A stretch of DNA of 64,000 nt from contig MNCI01022408.1 of the NCBI GenBank assembly GCA_015680685.1, positions 331,728 through 395,727 on the forward strand, read 5' to 3'. Under the pieces are notes generated by a model that was not told the DNA's origin, ran no database searches, and saw only the letters and a program-made list of their open reading frames with translations. Within the stretch, counting starts at the first letter, position 1, and each line of letters begins with the position of its first letter. The stretch comes from Gnetum montanum (taxonomy: Eukaryota > Streptophyta > Gnetopsida > Gnetales > Gnetaceae). Shown one piece after another: positions 21,081 through 32,308 of this stretch. Made by a program: the position numbers and the translations under genes.

Positions 21081-22652
21081 CTAGTTACATGGTGATGTCA
21101 AGTGTTACATGGCATAGCTGACATGCAGTAGTGGATGACGTGATGGAGAATGTAATCAACAGTGGTGGTGGATCTAATTGATGTTAGTGGTGAACATGAG
21201 CATTCATACCACTAGTGAGGAGTGGCCTATAAAGAAGGGGAAGTAGCCAGCTCAAGGGGATCATCAAGCCTCATCTTTCTTAGGTAGAAAGTAGCAATGA
21301 GAATCATCAGTCTCCCCTCTTACAATTAGCAAAAAAGAACATGGGATCTCGGTCTCCTTGACATAGAATTGTGATAGGAGGATCCGATGACCTTCTCTCT
21401 CTCTAGTAGGGTGATGTCGACTATTTGCTATTATGGTCATAGCAATCAACATAGTAGCTCTAGTCTCAAATGGTGCATTTGAGCAACAAGGTCATGGTAA
21501 ATGAACATGCATCAATAGGTGCTATTAGTAGTAGCAACAAGCATGTGAATGGTGAGACACACAAGCTACAACAAACAATGTGGATGACTACGAGTGGCTC
21601 TTCCCTGCATGCATTAGAGGAAACACATAATGTAGGCACCATCACCAAGGACAAGTTAGAGCATAGAAGCACCTATGTTAGCAAGGTGGCATGTCTGTGG
21701 TGGTGCATGTTTTGTAGTAGCACACAAGGAAAGGTAGTAGCGCATGACATCAATGGCAAGAGGCAGCAACATCTACGAGTTGCAGATGGTCAGTAGGTAT
21801 GCATGGGATCTATAGAGCATGCACACACAACACATGTGAAGTTAGCAACTACAATAGTAGTGATGTGTGTGAATGATGACTATCAATGTTAATGGAAATA
21901 GTGTGTTGTAGGCTCTCTAGGAGGCATTACTATTGTGCATCTCTTAGCAACAATGGGCAATAGATAGCATAGCCCCATGCACATCAAAAGCATGTGATAG
22001 ATAACATTCAATGTGTAACATTGGCCTTCCCCCCGCCCTCTCTCTCTCTCTCTGATACCAAGCATGAACACCACAACCTCTCTGACAGAAATTTGCAAGT
22101 GCACAAACTACAAGCTGCATGAGCAATGGATGATGACATAGTGATGCGCAGTAGGTAGCTAGCAACTATGGTAGCAATGGCAGAGTGCAACAATTGGTAG
22201 CAAGCTCTACCAACAAGTTGGTGGTAGACAATAGGGGTCTCTTACTTTCCTTCTCTCTCTCTCTCCCCCTCCACAACAACAACATTATTGATGGTGTATG
22301 TATTGATAGTAGTCAACAATAGCAACTATGGCAACAACAGTAGAGAGGTAGCACATTTTGGTGATGGTCAAGATTTTTCTACCCAACAGTGGGTACCATC
22401 TGTAATGACAGCAAGAGACTAGGGAAAAATTTAACTTTTCTAGTTAGTTACTATATTTTCATGAAGTCTTGAAATTCAAGATAAATTTTCTTGATTTTTT
22501 AAGTTTTCTTTACTTTTTGAATGTCACATAGCCCTCTATAGCTGAGACTATTCCCAGGTTTTTATATCCATAAAAAAAGGCACCTTAGGAAATAGTCTCT
22601 TCAAACACATTTTTTCCCCAATGTTGGGGCATCCAAAATTTATGCATCAACA
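21081..22652 (+). repeat. LTR-like right end of element E (5' part atypical)
   Basis: The stretch 21645-21960 matches the left LTR at 7340-7624. The last 150 bp (22500-22652), from cacatagccct to gcatcaaca, match the LTR end of D at 23446-23583 and the reverse complement of H at 46952-47100. The first 560 bp do not match the LTR starts of E, D or H, so this LTR is truncated, recombined or a different subfamily. CT microsatellites lie at about 22033-22051 and 22250-22266. Confidence 0.5.
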
Positions 22653-23445
22653 CCCATGTGCCTATTATTTTCCATTCCTTCTTTTTTTATTATTATTCTC
22701 TTCCATGGTGTTTCATGCAGGTGAGTGGCCAACAGTCATGCACGTCATGTGCTGGGTGGTGTTAGGTTATCACTAGTTGGGGCTATTATTACATGACCAA
22801 AGACCTCTAGTTTACATCTATCTAAAGTAATGTAAATATTCTTTTAGTTTTTCCCTCATGCTAAACTAATGATATGTAGGTCTAGATAGAAGTTATCAAG
22901 GCAGCATAAGGTGAGGGACCAAATCAATCTTGATAAATCCCTAACTAGATGCAACACAAAGGGGGGAGGGTGTATTTTTCTAAAGGCTATCCACACTAGG
23001 GAAATTCTAGTATCCTTTCTCATTTCATTATCCATTTGGTGGCATTCCTAGAGGCAGTTCAGTGTCAAGCAACAAGTAGAGCTAGAGGTTGTAGATTTGT
23101 CAGAAGAGGTGTGCTTCTTGTAGGCATGGGCAGACAAGGCTACATAAGTAGTTGTTATATTTGGTACTCATTTCTAAGTTAAGACTTTGTTTATTCTACT
23201 AGTTTTGGATTTTGGTAACTCAACTTTGGTCTCTGTTGTGTGGTTGAAACATAGAGCCTATGTTTCTTTAAAACTTTGGTTAATATTTGTTCAAGTTGTT
23301 AGCTACTTCATGCTTTTCATTTCATGTTTCATTAACATAGGTCTCCTTGTTGAAAATTTAAAGCAAACAATTTTTTTTCTACCAAGTTATTTTGGACTGT
23401 TATTTACCTATTAAAGTTTAATTTATTTGCACTATTAAATATCAC
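22653..23445 (+). other. Region between the E end and the recognised D LTR end
   Basis: No gene recognised. It may be the upstream part of the D 5' LTR, but no TGTTGA-type start is visible. A 75-codon T-rich ORF at 23187-23414 has no supporting feature. Confidence 0.35.
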
Positions 23446-23583
23446 ATTTTACAAAACATTGCGTTGCCCTTCAAGTTGAGACTACTTTTGGGATTCCGTA
23501 CCCATACAAGAGGTTCCCTAGATAATTGTCTCTTTAAATAAGTTTTTTTGGATGTTGATGCATCCAAAATTTATGCATCAACA
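23446..23583 (+). repeat. 5' LTR end of element D
   Basis: From about ttgcgttgccc through gggattccgtacccatacaag to gatgcatccaaaatttatg and catcaaca. The same end occurs at 22500-22652 and, inverted, at 46952-47100. The primer-like site follows. Confidence 0.65.
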
Positions 23584-23589
23584 CATTTT

Positions 23590-23607
23590 TGGCATTAGAA
23601 GGAGGAC
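23590..23607 (+). promoter_or_regulatory. Primer-binding-site-like sequence, element D
   Basis: TGGCATTAGAAGGAGGAC lies six bases after the LTR. The E site at 7641 is the same with transitions and a gap. The tRNA is not assigned. Confidence 0.5.
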
Positions 23608-24253
23608 TTGTTTCATTCCCAATGCTTGTTTTCTTTCTTGTGCTTGTTTCTATTTCTATTTCTTGTTTCAAAACTTTTGTTTTCCTATTTCAGCTTCCTT
23701 GAACTTTACTTTCCTATTCTTGTTACTATTTACTTTTATTGTTTTCTACTGAAAATTTTTGTTTTTTGATCCTTGGAAATTTTTGTTCCTACTTATAATT
23801 TTTTAAAATTCCTAAAAAATTTCTGCTCTATTTTAATTTTTATGAATTTCTAATACCCAACATCTTTATTTTTTGTTTCTATTTTTAGAAAATTTCTATT
23901 TTTAGGTTTCTAAAAATGTTCATTTTCTATTACTGGAGTGCTCGTTACCCATTTCTAATCATATTTAAAGTTATCAATTTTAAATTTAATTTTTCTCCCA
24001 AACCTTCATTTTTTCAATCCTATTTGCAAGTTTTTATTTTGGCGATCCTTACCTTAGCCCTAACTTTTTTGAGGTGATTTACATCATTCTGCTTCAAATT
24101 TACTTTTTTGAAATGCTATATTTTCTATTTTATTTTATATTTTTATGTATAACAATTTCAGTTTTTCAAAAATATATATATATATAGTATTTAAATATTT
24201 CTTTATTTTATTTTATGGTTTTCTAGCATTTATATTTCATAATCTTTCATTTT
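23608..24253 (+). other. Pyrimidine-rich leader of element D
   Basis: T-rich, mostly without purine-rich words, and collinear with the E leader (7656-8314), including the shared gatccttacctta words and a region ending catttcattttatgag at the gag start. Confidence 0.55.
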
Positions 24254-25021
24254 ATGAGTTCTCCTAGAGATCATCCCAATGAAGATCATTTACCCCTACC
24301 TCTAATTGACTAGCTACTTGTCACTTTACTTTAAGAAAATAGTGAGCTTCACATTTTCCAAATTCTATCCCTAGAAGAATTTAAACGAGGATAGTAGCTA
24401 ATCAACCCCTAGCTCCCTTGGTGAGAAATCCCTTTAACTTCATGGATTATCAAGATATTCCAAAGCATGTACAAAATGTTAATTTATTCTTTGATCCTAC
24501 AACTCCTACAAGTCATGACCGTCAACATATACAATGTTTTGAAACTTTGCTAGGCATTCATAACATTATTGAAAATGTCATAGCGTGTAGGGTCTAAGTA
24601 ACAACTTTTAGAAGTAAAGCCACCCAATGGTGTTTAATGCTCCCTAATGCCTCTATCAACTCATGGAAAGACTTTAAAAATAAGTTTCTACTCCAATTTG
24701 ATAAGTTCACTAGTCTTGACTTAGCCTTAAGAAATTTTACAAGCCTATGAAAAATACCTAGGAAAAATATCTATGACTATAATCTAAGATTTCTCCATGA
24801 ACTTGCTTATGTGCCAAATGATGTGTCTACAACTTGACGTATCCTCAATTTTTACCTTTCTACCATTGACCTGTTCTTTCCCTATGCCATCAAATCTAAT
24901 CCCAACATAACAAAAATACAAAGGGCAATGGTAAAAGCTATTGAGTTAGAGAAAATTACCTTAATGAATAACATTTAAACCCAATTTGGAATGATGAGTA
25001 TTATTAATCATATGCAATATA
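24254..25021 (+). pseudogene. gag of element D, first part
   Basis: The ATG at 24254 aligns with E 8315. The capsid hallmark A-T-Q-W-C-L-M-L-P with S-W-K-D-F-K-N-K-F lies near 24612-24690. Several stops and shifts break the frame. It ends at the target site of C; the rest continues at 36983. Confidence 0.7.
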
Positions 25022-25026
25022 GTCCT
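25022..25026. repeat. Target-site duplication GTCCT, left of C
   Basis: GTCCT precedes TGATGGGATG. The second copy is at 36978-36982, directly after the C 3' LTR. Confidence 0.9.
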
Positions 25027-25234
25027 TGATGGGATGCGATATCGCATGGGCCACGATATCGCGTACGTGATATCGTAGCACGCTACCAGTTCTATAAATA
25101 AGAGGTAGCTCTCCCTTGTTTCTCCATCTAAATCTAGACCTTAGCAAAACTCTTGCCATTTTTCCATTCTAGAGTTAGAATAATTTCCATGTGCCCACAG
25201 TAGAAGTCCCAAAGTGAACGGATCTTTATTTGAG
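25027..25234 (+). repeat. 5' LTR of element C, truncated
   Basis: It starts TGATGGGATG with three palindromic gatatc words in 25035-25072 and TATA-like tctataaataagagg near 25093-25107. It agrees with the C 3' LTR up to gatctttatttgagcaa, then stops. The remaining 600 or so LTR bases, the primer site and the gag start are deleted. Confidence 0.8.
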
Positions 25235-25371
25235 CAACAATGTTATTATAGCATAGTCGGTGTTATTATGTCCCAAAGTGTGTCGGATATTATGCATTGC
25301 TACATCGTTGCCTAGGCCATGGTTATGCACAACGGGATCAACTACGCCATCTTATAGATGGGCTAAGACAT
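25235..25371 (+). pseudogene. gag fragment of element C left of B
   Basis: From about 25290 the sequence reads like A 190-250 and B 27640-27720 (gccatggttatgcac, gggatcaactacgcc, gatgggctaagacat). It ends with GACAT, the target duplication of B, and continues in register at 32309 with gacatgaaacc. Confidence 0.75.
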
Positions 25372-26216
25372 TGATGGGACACAATATCGCAGACACCGCG
25401 ATATCGCATCCCTTGCAATATCATGTGCGTGATATCATGTCGTCCCCTGCGATATTGGATACGCGATATCGCAGTGCGTCGCCAAGTCTATAAATAAGAG
25501 GTGGCTCTCCCTTGTTTCCACATCTAGACCTAGACCATAGTGAAACTCTAGCAGTTTTTCCTCTCCAGAGATAGATTAATTTCCATGTGCCCATAGTAGG
25601 AACTCCAAAGTGAACAGATCTTTATTTGAGCAGACATTGTACCTAAACACAAGTTTGTGTACGACAATAAAGACGAACTTCTTGGATAAACCTTGTAGTG
25701 CATGGAATAGGGTAATTAGGATTTTATTTACTGTTATTTATTATTCATTATTTAAATGCCTTATTAGTCATTAAATCTCTCTCAACCCTTCTCTCCTAGT
25801 TAAGTGCCTTAGTACGACCACTTTGAGCATGTGCGTTATGGTTAGTGATCCCAGTAATGATTAGCATTTGGTAACCAAGGTTGCATCGATTCAGGGTGTG
25901 AACGGTAAGTGGGAACAAATACTAATGCTAGGTTAATTAATGCTTAGTTAGTTAGTTAAATTTAGTCAATTAGTCTCTTCAACCCTTCACCTCACTAGCA
26001 TAGGAGATAAAATAGAAAAGACATAAAAATCATATACCTCATACTTACTTAACCATACAACCGTGACAACTACATGTAAGTCTAGGAAGAAAATGAATGA
26101 TTAACCCTAAGTGTTCCATGAGGCGTGTAGGCACTTAGTTTGCGAAGTTCGACCAAATCACGCATGCTACGCTCGTATTCATATGGTTGAGTGTAGGGGT
26201 ACCTCGCCACTCACCA
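25372..26216 (+). repeat. 5' LTR of element B
   Basis: TGATGGGAC to TCACCA, 845 bp. Between 25380 and 25480 lie several gatatc or near-gatatc palindromes, then TATA-like tctataaataagagg near 25488-25502. It is 45 bp longer than the 3' LTR, mainly because of more palindrome units. Confidence 0.9.
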
Positions 26217-26217
26217 T

Positions 26218-26235
26218 TGACGCCATTATCAGGGA
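26218..26235 (+). promoter_or_regulatory. tRNA-Asp-type primer-binding site, element B
   Basis: TGACGCCATTATCAGGGA differs from TGGCGCCGTTGCCGGGGA only by transitions (five). Confidence 0.75.
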
Positions 26236-26362
26236 CTAAGTGTTTGTGCACTAAGTAGAACATAGGAAATCACTCACATCATTGGGAGCTTAAACGAACC
26301 CTTAGGGTTAATTAAACGAAAAAATTATATAATGGTTAAATAGCACACCGAACTAAAACAAG

Positions 26363-28780
26363 ATGTCTTCTTCTAACAAAAGTAATTCACCACCTAGGGA
26401 TTATACAAGAAACAATCAGCAACATCAAACACATAACCAAAATCCACTAGTTCCTCAATAGCACCGAGTGGTATATACTCATCCCAATGAGTACATACCT
26501 AATTTTACCTTTATCCTCCATCAAGACGAACAATTATGATGGAGAGACTTGCAAGGTAACTTCATGTTACCTCCAGATCGGTCAGTCCCAAACATGCTTA
26601 TTCGTGCTCTTACACAAATAGGCATCACACAGCTATATGTTGAATATGTTATAGGTGATTTTGACATAAGGGATTATCATCACACAGCAACATAATGTAT
26701 AAGGAACTCGAGGCAAGAGAGCCATCATACATTGTTGAAGGGAAAAGGGGTCCTGCACGTCCTAAGTAAAATCAGAGATGGTGAACCACATATAACGGGT
26801 TCTCTATCAAATGATGTTCCCCCTCCTAATGATAGTGAGGAGGTAGGGTATTAAAACCTACACTCCATGATACATAACACTAGTTCAGATCCCCGTGAAT
26901 GCCAACTGTTCACTAAGGGAACAACAACACATGACAAGGATGGGCACTTGGATCCTCATCACGATCGGGGCCGTAGCAGCCAAAGAGAAGGTAAGAAGCA
27001 TCGTCATGGTGATGGTTCTCCTTCTTCTTCTCCTTCATCACACCATTCACCCTCTCCTTCCACATCTGGGTGCAACCACCAAGAACATAACAGTGAGGAT
27101 AAAGGTAGACAAAATGAGAGACCTTGATGAGAAATTCAAGAGAGAGGACAAGAGCATGAACGAAGGGAAAGTAGGGACAACGTAGACATCACAGACGTCA
27201 TGAAAGAGATGATCATGACAAGCCCCTACTTGCAACCTAGAGTATGCTAGATATTACGGAGGTAGTGAGAATACCAACAAGGCATCAAAAGGATAGTCAG
27301 ATCAAGCGTTTAGACATTAACAATATCCCATGCTTTGAGGGGGGATACAATGCTGATCCGCAACATCATTTATAGGCATTCCATGATGCCTGCACCTTGC
27401 AAAACATAGAGAACGAGTGGAAAAAATTGAAGTTGTTTCCCAGGATACTCATCAAGGAAGTAGAGAGTTGGTACCGGTCCTTAGAACTAGAAACCATTAG
27501 GAGGTAGAGTATGATGTTAGAGTTGTTCAACGATAAGTATCAAATGTACTCTAGAGTGTCTAACTTACGTAAGTAGATCCAAGGATGGAAGTAAGGTACT
27601 CATGAACCCTTGGATGCTATCATAGGCCAATACTATGCATTATTACATTGTTGCTTGGGCCATAGTTACGCAAAATGGGACCAAATTCGCCACATCATAG
27701 ATGGGCTAAGGCATGAGACTAGGAGAACCCTTGGGACTTATGCCCAAGGGAGACTATCAGAACTTAGAGCCCATGAAATTCATCACTTGTTGGAGCAAGT
27801 AGCCAAAGAAGAAGGGGAGCTACGAAAAAGAGAAAGCATGGGAGAATATAACTGCAATCCTTCCCTTCGAAAGAAGGGAGTGAGATTTTGTGATGAGGAG
27901 GATGAGTCACCACTCAAAGAGTTGGTGAACAAAAAAATCTTATCGATTCAAAAGCTAACAACAAAAGTATCAGCTAAGGTGGATCAATTGTGGGATTCCT
28001 TAGACTCTAGACTTGAAACTGTCCTGAAAATCATAAGAGATTCTAAGGAGGAATGAAGTAGTAACAAAGACAAGAAAAAGCAAAGAGATTTAGGCCTTCC
28101 ACATAACAAGGGTAAGGGAAAAATTACTATCTCTGATGAGGTTGTGGATTCTGACACAGATGATGATGATGGATGTGAGATCTGCCAATATGACCATCCT
28201 AAAGAATGTTGTCCAATCATCTCACATCTATAAGAGTCTAGGATGTATGCACTTAATCCAAGACTTAACCAACGGCAAGCACCTCAAAGGTTATCTTATC
28301 CCCAAGGTAACCCAAGGTAATTCCACCAACTGTTAACGTACTATCCAAGTGGAACTCAACCACAACCCATCGGACAACATCAGTCATGAGGGATGCCACC
28401 ACCGAGACAACAATACCCTTACTGGAAACTTGATCTTTATGGCTATTATGTGTAGTAGCCAGTTTCTCCAAGTGACTCTATGGGTCACACAACTCCCCAA
28501 CGTTACTACCAAGTTCAGGAGTATCTTAGAAGGAATCCTTCTCCTCCAAGAGACACTTCACACACGTTCCATCCTCCAAATCCATCTGCCTCTCTTCCAC
28601 CAGTAGTTTCCATGCCTCCAGCTCCAACAATGCAAGGGAAACTCCCCACTCAACCACAAAAACGTAACACTACGAAAGCTATAAACATTCAACTCACTGC
28701 TAGTTTTGACAACTGTAAAAAGAGAAGACCCTTCTTTAGAACCAAAAGCCTAGACAAGCTCTCACAACAACAAGCAGTTG
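26363..28780 (+). pseudogene. gag of element B
   Basis: The ATG at 26363 (M-S-S-S-N) matches the G start (M-S-S-H at 61074). An N-terminal conserved box follows: Y-I-P-N-F-T-F-I-L-H-Q-D-E, also in G. A Ser/His/Arg-rich low-complexity linker (26900-27200) precedes the capsid (F-E-G-G-Y-N, R-Y/Q-Y-Y-A-L-L-H-C near 27610-27660). A 148-codon open stretch runs 27610-28056. The knuckle-like C-E-I-C-Q-Y-D-H-P-K is at 28174-28212, with C-C at its end. A Pro/Gln-rich tail reaches about 28780. Several stops and shifts. Confidence 0.8.
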
Positions 28781-29580
28781 AGTTTGTGCACACTCCTCCA
28801 GCATACAAGACTTGAAGCTCCCTTCCATCCAACAACAGAGCTGCACGCATAGATTATGTTAACACATACCGTAACTGACTGGATCAAGGTAGGCCACCTT
28901 CCCAAGAAACTCTCTAATCTTGGAAGCCCCTTAATCTATTTACAAGTCATCAGGAATGAACCACATAAGGCTCTTCTTGACTCAGGTTCCAGAGTCAACT
29001 TGATCTCATGAGAAATGTATCAAGCCGGGAACCTTCCCCAACTCAAGAAGAGCAACATTCAACTAGAGCTGGCTGACCAGTCCATCACCATTCCCTTGGG
29101 ATTGGTGGAGGACATTGTTACCACTATGTGGGGTTGGTCATACCCAACCGATTTTCTGGTGATAGAAGTTAACAGTGACAACAGGGGCTTCCCAATTATA
29201 ATGGGAAGGCCATGGCTGAGTACAATAGATGCGTACCTAGGGATTCGCAATCTTTCCTTGGAGATATATAAGGTAAATATTTATGGAAAGATCAAGAAGA
29301 AGAAGGTTCCATGCATTACATATAGTGACTCATAGGGTGATGCCATGGAGGAATGCTCAGCATCTCTTCCATGTAACCGGTGTGTCCTAGAAACACAAGT
29401 ACAAAGGTGCCTGTATGTAGCAACAACACAAGTAGTGGACACCCTGTTGTTGATAGCTAGTCGAAAGAGCAACCGAATATGCATGAAAAAAACTAGGGGA
29501 ACAACTCATGCCAACAACGAATGCATAGATACATTGGAGTATGAGCGTCGCTGACTTCCATCCCTTAATCTAAGAACCTC
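28781..29580 (+). pseudogene. Retroviral-type aspartic protease of element B
   Basis: T-D-W-I-K-V-G-H-L-P, then A-L-L-D-S-G with D-S-G at 28979-28987 intact, a stop at about 29009, then I-P-L-G-L-V-E-D-I and G-F-P-I-I-M-G-R-P-W-L-S-T. The basic G-K-I-K-K-K-K-V-P-C and the Cys/Tyr tail are as in A. The line continues past a stop at about 29333 to about 29550. After it comes the post-pol spacer directly, so RT and integrase are missing as a unit. Confidence 0.85.
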
Positions 29581-31145
29581 AATGGGGAGAAGTTGGGTAC
29601 TTTTACAAAATTCAAATAGACATTCATTATTTTAGATCTCTCCCTTGCAATTCAGTCATGAGGAAGATAGCCACCTATGCTAATCATTGGAGGCCCCAGT
29701 TCTTTTAAGTTTTTGTTTTACACATTTTTTTTTTACACATCTTTGTTTTACAAATTTCTTTAACTTTTCTTATTTTTGTTTTACAACATCGTTATACTTT
29801 TCCATTTTTTGTGTATGTTTGTGTGTGTGTTATCCATCTTGTAAGTTTGTCATCCAATAAGTGTTCTTTATGATGGTATGAACTATTCTCCTATTGATTA
29901 CTAATGTTTGGTTTTTACCTTTAAGTTATGATGTTGATACCAAGGTATGTTCTTTTGATATGGCAGGAAATGAGTCCACTTCATCCATACATCCATAAGT
30001 TCTATGGTCTTTCTTGGCTTGGAACTGTATAGTCTCTTTCTAAATAAAAACTATAATGAATCGGTGACTGGGTATTTCTCAAACTAAGGAAGGACTCAAG
30101 GCTTGAAAAGGGTGTGACTTCAAGGGAACTTGATGCATTTGTGTTCGCCATTCTCTTAGGTGCTTGGATGTTTTCTTCTTGAGTTTTCTTGCCGTTCTGA
30201 TGTCACCCAATCATCGGGAAGCTAAGCTAATAAAAATAAGAAGTCTTTGCATGGTGTGGTTCTCACACATAAACACATAAAATAAAAAATAAAATAAAAA
30301 GAAAAGAAAAAAAAGGTGAGAATTCAAAGCACACCCCTCTAACTAAGGCCCTCCTTGCTTCCCATTCTTTTCTCATTTGTTTCGTCGGAATGGTGGTTGC
30401 TCTTGGGGGAGGCATTCTCGTTATTCTAGGGGATGGTTTGGCTAAATGCATTGATGTGAAGTCATTGGATGTGGTTGGTTTGAGGTCAAAGTTGGAATGA
30501 GATTTACTAATTCACATTAATCATGAAACATACAAGGCGTTGTACACCACCTTGCTCTTAGGATTCCATTCCATTCTCTTCTCTCCATTGTTCACCTCAT
30601 TGCCGGTTGTATCATTAGTGTATATTTTGGTGGATGCATTATTTTCTTTTTGGTAAATTCTCATGGTTAAGACTTCAAATCTTGTTCCAAATGACATTCC
30701 TAGAGCCTATGGACTCTTTGAATGTGGGTTTGTCAAGGCATTAAGGGCATGAACCTGCTTTGGGGAGGACCCACTAACATTCCTATTTGGTGCACCAGTT
30801 AATCTCTTTCCCCTAAAATTTTTGCAATCCATTTTATTTTTTTCATTTCCATCTTAACATCCATTTCATCGATGTCCTAGTTGTCTCTTTTTCTCCATCT
30901 TCTTGTTCTTTTTCTTTTGCCATTCTACTGCTATTGGAGGTTCACGATTAGTCATGGGGGTACAGGGCCCAATTTTTTTGATTTTCTCCTAGCCCCTACA
31001 TATTCGGTAGTCATCATTAATATATCTCCAGATCCGTATCAACCATACCATAACCCAGCCAATGGCCCTTTTACCGAAGCAAGGTATCAATTACATTATG
31101 ATTCATTTACCCTTGCTAATATAAGACTGTGTTGTCTGTGTGCAT
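29581..31145 (+). other. Spacer of element B
   Basis: Non-coding and collinear with C (34206-35785) and partly with A and G. It begins near cagtcatgaggaagat (29654), the same place as the block after pol in G. A purine-rich run lies at 30270-30315. A second PPT-like agtcatgggggta occurs near 30951. The acceptor-like end before the small ORF is ctaatataag...tgtgtgcat. Confidence 0.6.
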
Positions 31146-31400
31146 ATGGTAATCATGCAACAACAGATTGGATCTATAGGGAACACTTGGAATGGACCAG
31201 TGTTGTAGTAGCTATGCAAGGAGCAAGATTGATGGCACACTTACAGATGGACAACAAAATGTGCAATCTTGGCATTGGTAGCAGCAACACTTCTTTCTCT
31301 CTCTCTCTTTCTTAGCTACCAACTAAGGCCTGATGTCAAATATAAACGGTGTTCACCCTTGTTGTCATGAACACCAGTTTTGTTGTGTCTTGTAATGATG
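31146..31400 (+). pseudogene. Small ORF of element B (homologue of the C small ORF)
   Basis: From ATG 31146 the frame reads M-V-I-M-Q-Q-Q-I-G-S, has two adjacent stops after V-L and one after K-E-Q-D, then L-C-K-E-Q-D and a hydrophobic C-A-I-L-A-L-V-A-A stretch. A second overlapping frame is open from 30881 to 31315 (144 codons) but is not conserved in A or C, so I prefer the frame starting at 31146. Confidence 0.5.
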
Positions 31401-31495
31401 ATCCATTCACATGTCATCCCATTAGTTTCATTTGAGTCAATAATCCCATACCTTTCCAATATTATTATAAGGAACTCGAGGACAAGTTTTCATTC

Positions 31496-32308
31496 AGTCA
31501 TGGGGGTATGATGGGACGCAATATCACATGGGCCACAATATCGCGTCATCCCCCACGATATCGCGGTGCGCCACCAAGTCTATAAATGAGAGGTGGCTCT
31601 CCCTTATTTCCACATCTAGGCCTAGACCATATCAAAACTCTAGCAGTTTTTCCTCTCTAGAGATAGATTAATTTCCATGTGCCCATAGTAGGAACTCCAG
31701 AGTGAACGGATCTTTATTCGAATAGACATTATACTTGAACACAAGTTTGTGTACAACAATAAAGATGAACTTCTTGGATAAACCTTGTAGTGCATGGAAT
31801 AGGCTAATTAGGATTTTATTTACTATTATTTATTATTCATTATTTATATGTTTTATTAGTCATTAAATCTCTCTCAACCCTTCTCTCCTAGTTAAGTGCC
31901 TTAGTACGACCACTTCGAGCACATGCGTTACGCTTGGTGATCCTAGCAACGATTAGCGTTTGGTAACCAAGGTTGCATCGGTTCAGGATGTGAATGGTAA
32001 GTGGGAATGGATACTGATGCTAGGTTAATTAAGGCTTAGCTAGTTAGTTAAAGTTAGTCAATTAGTCTCTTCAACCCTTCACCTCACTAGCATAGGAGAT
32101 AAAACAGAAAAGACATAAAAATCATATACCTCAGACTTACTTAACCATACAACCATGAAAACTACAAGTAAGTCTAGGAAGACAACAAATGATTAACCCT
32201 AAGTGTTCCATGAGGTGTGTAGGCACTTAGTCTATAGAGTTTGCCTAGATCGCATGTGCTACGCTTGTATTCATATGGTTGAGTGTAGGGGTACCTCGTC
32301 AGTCATCA
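31496..32308 (+). repeat. Polypurine tract and 3' LTR of element B
   Basis: agtcatgggggta ends at 31508. The LTR is 31509-32308 (800 bp), TGATGGGACG to AGTCATCA. Fewer palindrome units than in the 5' LTR, TATA-like tctataaatgagagg, family U5 end. It is followed by GACAT. Confidence 0.9.

Larger units (their letters stand above)
5430..22652 (+). mobile_element. Element E: Tat-like gypsy element with deleted pol, split by element F
   Basis: The order is a long LTR (5430-7634), a primer-like site, a pyrimidine-rich leader, gag (8315 on), protease (to 10428), the insertion F, then a pol remnant (19283-20096), a 3' spacer and an LTR-like end closing GCATCAACA at 22652. Sequence before 10429 and after 19277 reads as one element, as judged against element D, where the same region is uninterrupted. 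No target duplication was found for E (TATGT before, CCCAT after), so the right boundary is provisional. Confidence 0.7.
25372..32308 (+). mobile_element. Element B: complete gag-protease LTR element without pol
   Basis: 6937 bp with LTRs 25372-26216 and 31509-32308, 5-bp duplication GACAT (25367-25371 and 32309-32313), a tRNA-Asp-type primer site, gag, protease, spacer, small ORF and polypurine tract. It is the best-bounded example of the RT-less family and corresponds to what are called terminal-repeat elements with gag (TR-GAG), here with protease as well. Confidence 0.92.

Noticed and set aside
22033-22266. CT microsatellites as regulatory or RNA features
   Set aside because: Simple sequence repeats; they produce Arg/Glu-rich minus-strand ORFs (21889-22193) without other support.
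23187-23414. 75-codon hydrophobic ORF
   Set aside because: T-rich composition, no start context or homologue in the window.
25030-25500. GATATC palindromes as a CRISPR-like array
   Set aside because: Units are irregular, lie in LTR U3 next to a TATA box and occur in every family LTR.
30881-31315. 144-codon ORF in B
   Set aside because: Not open or conserved in A or C; the frame starting at 31146 is the one shared by the three elements.
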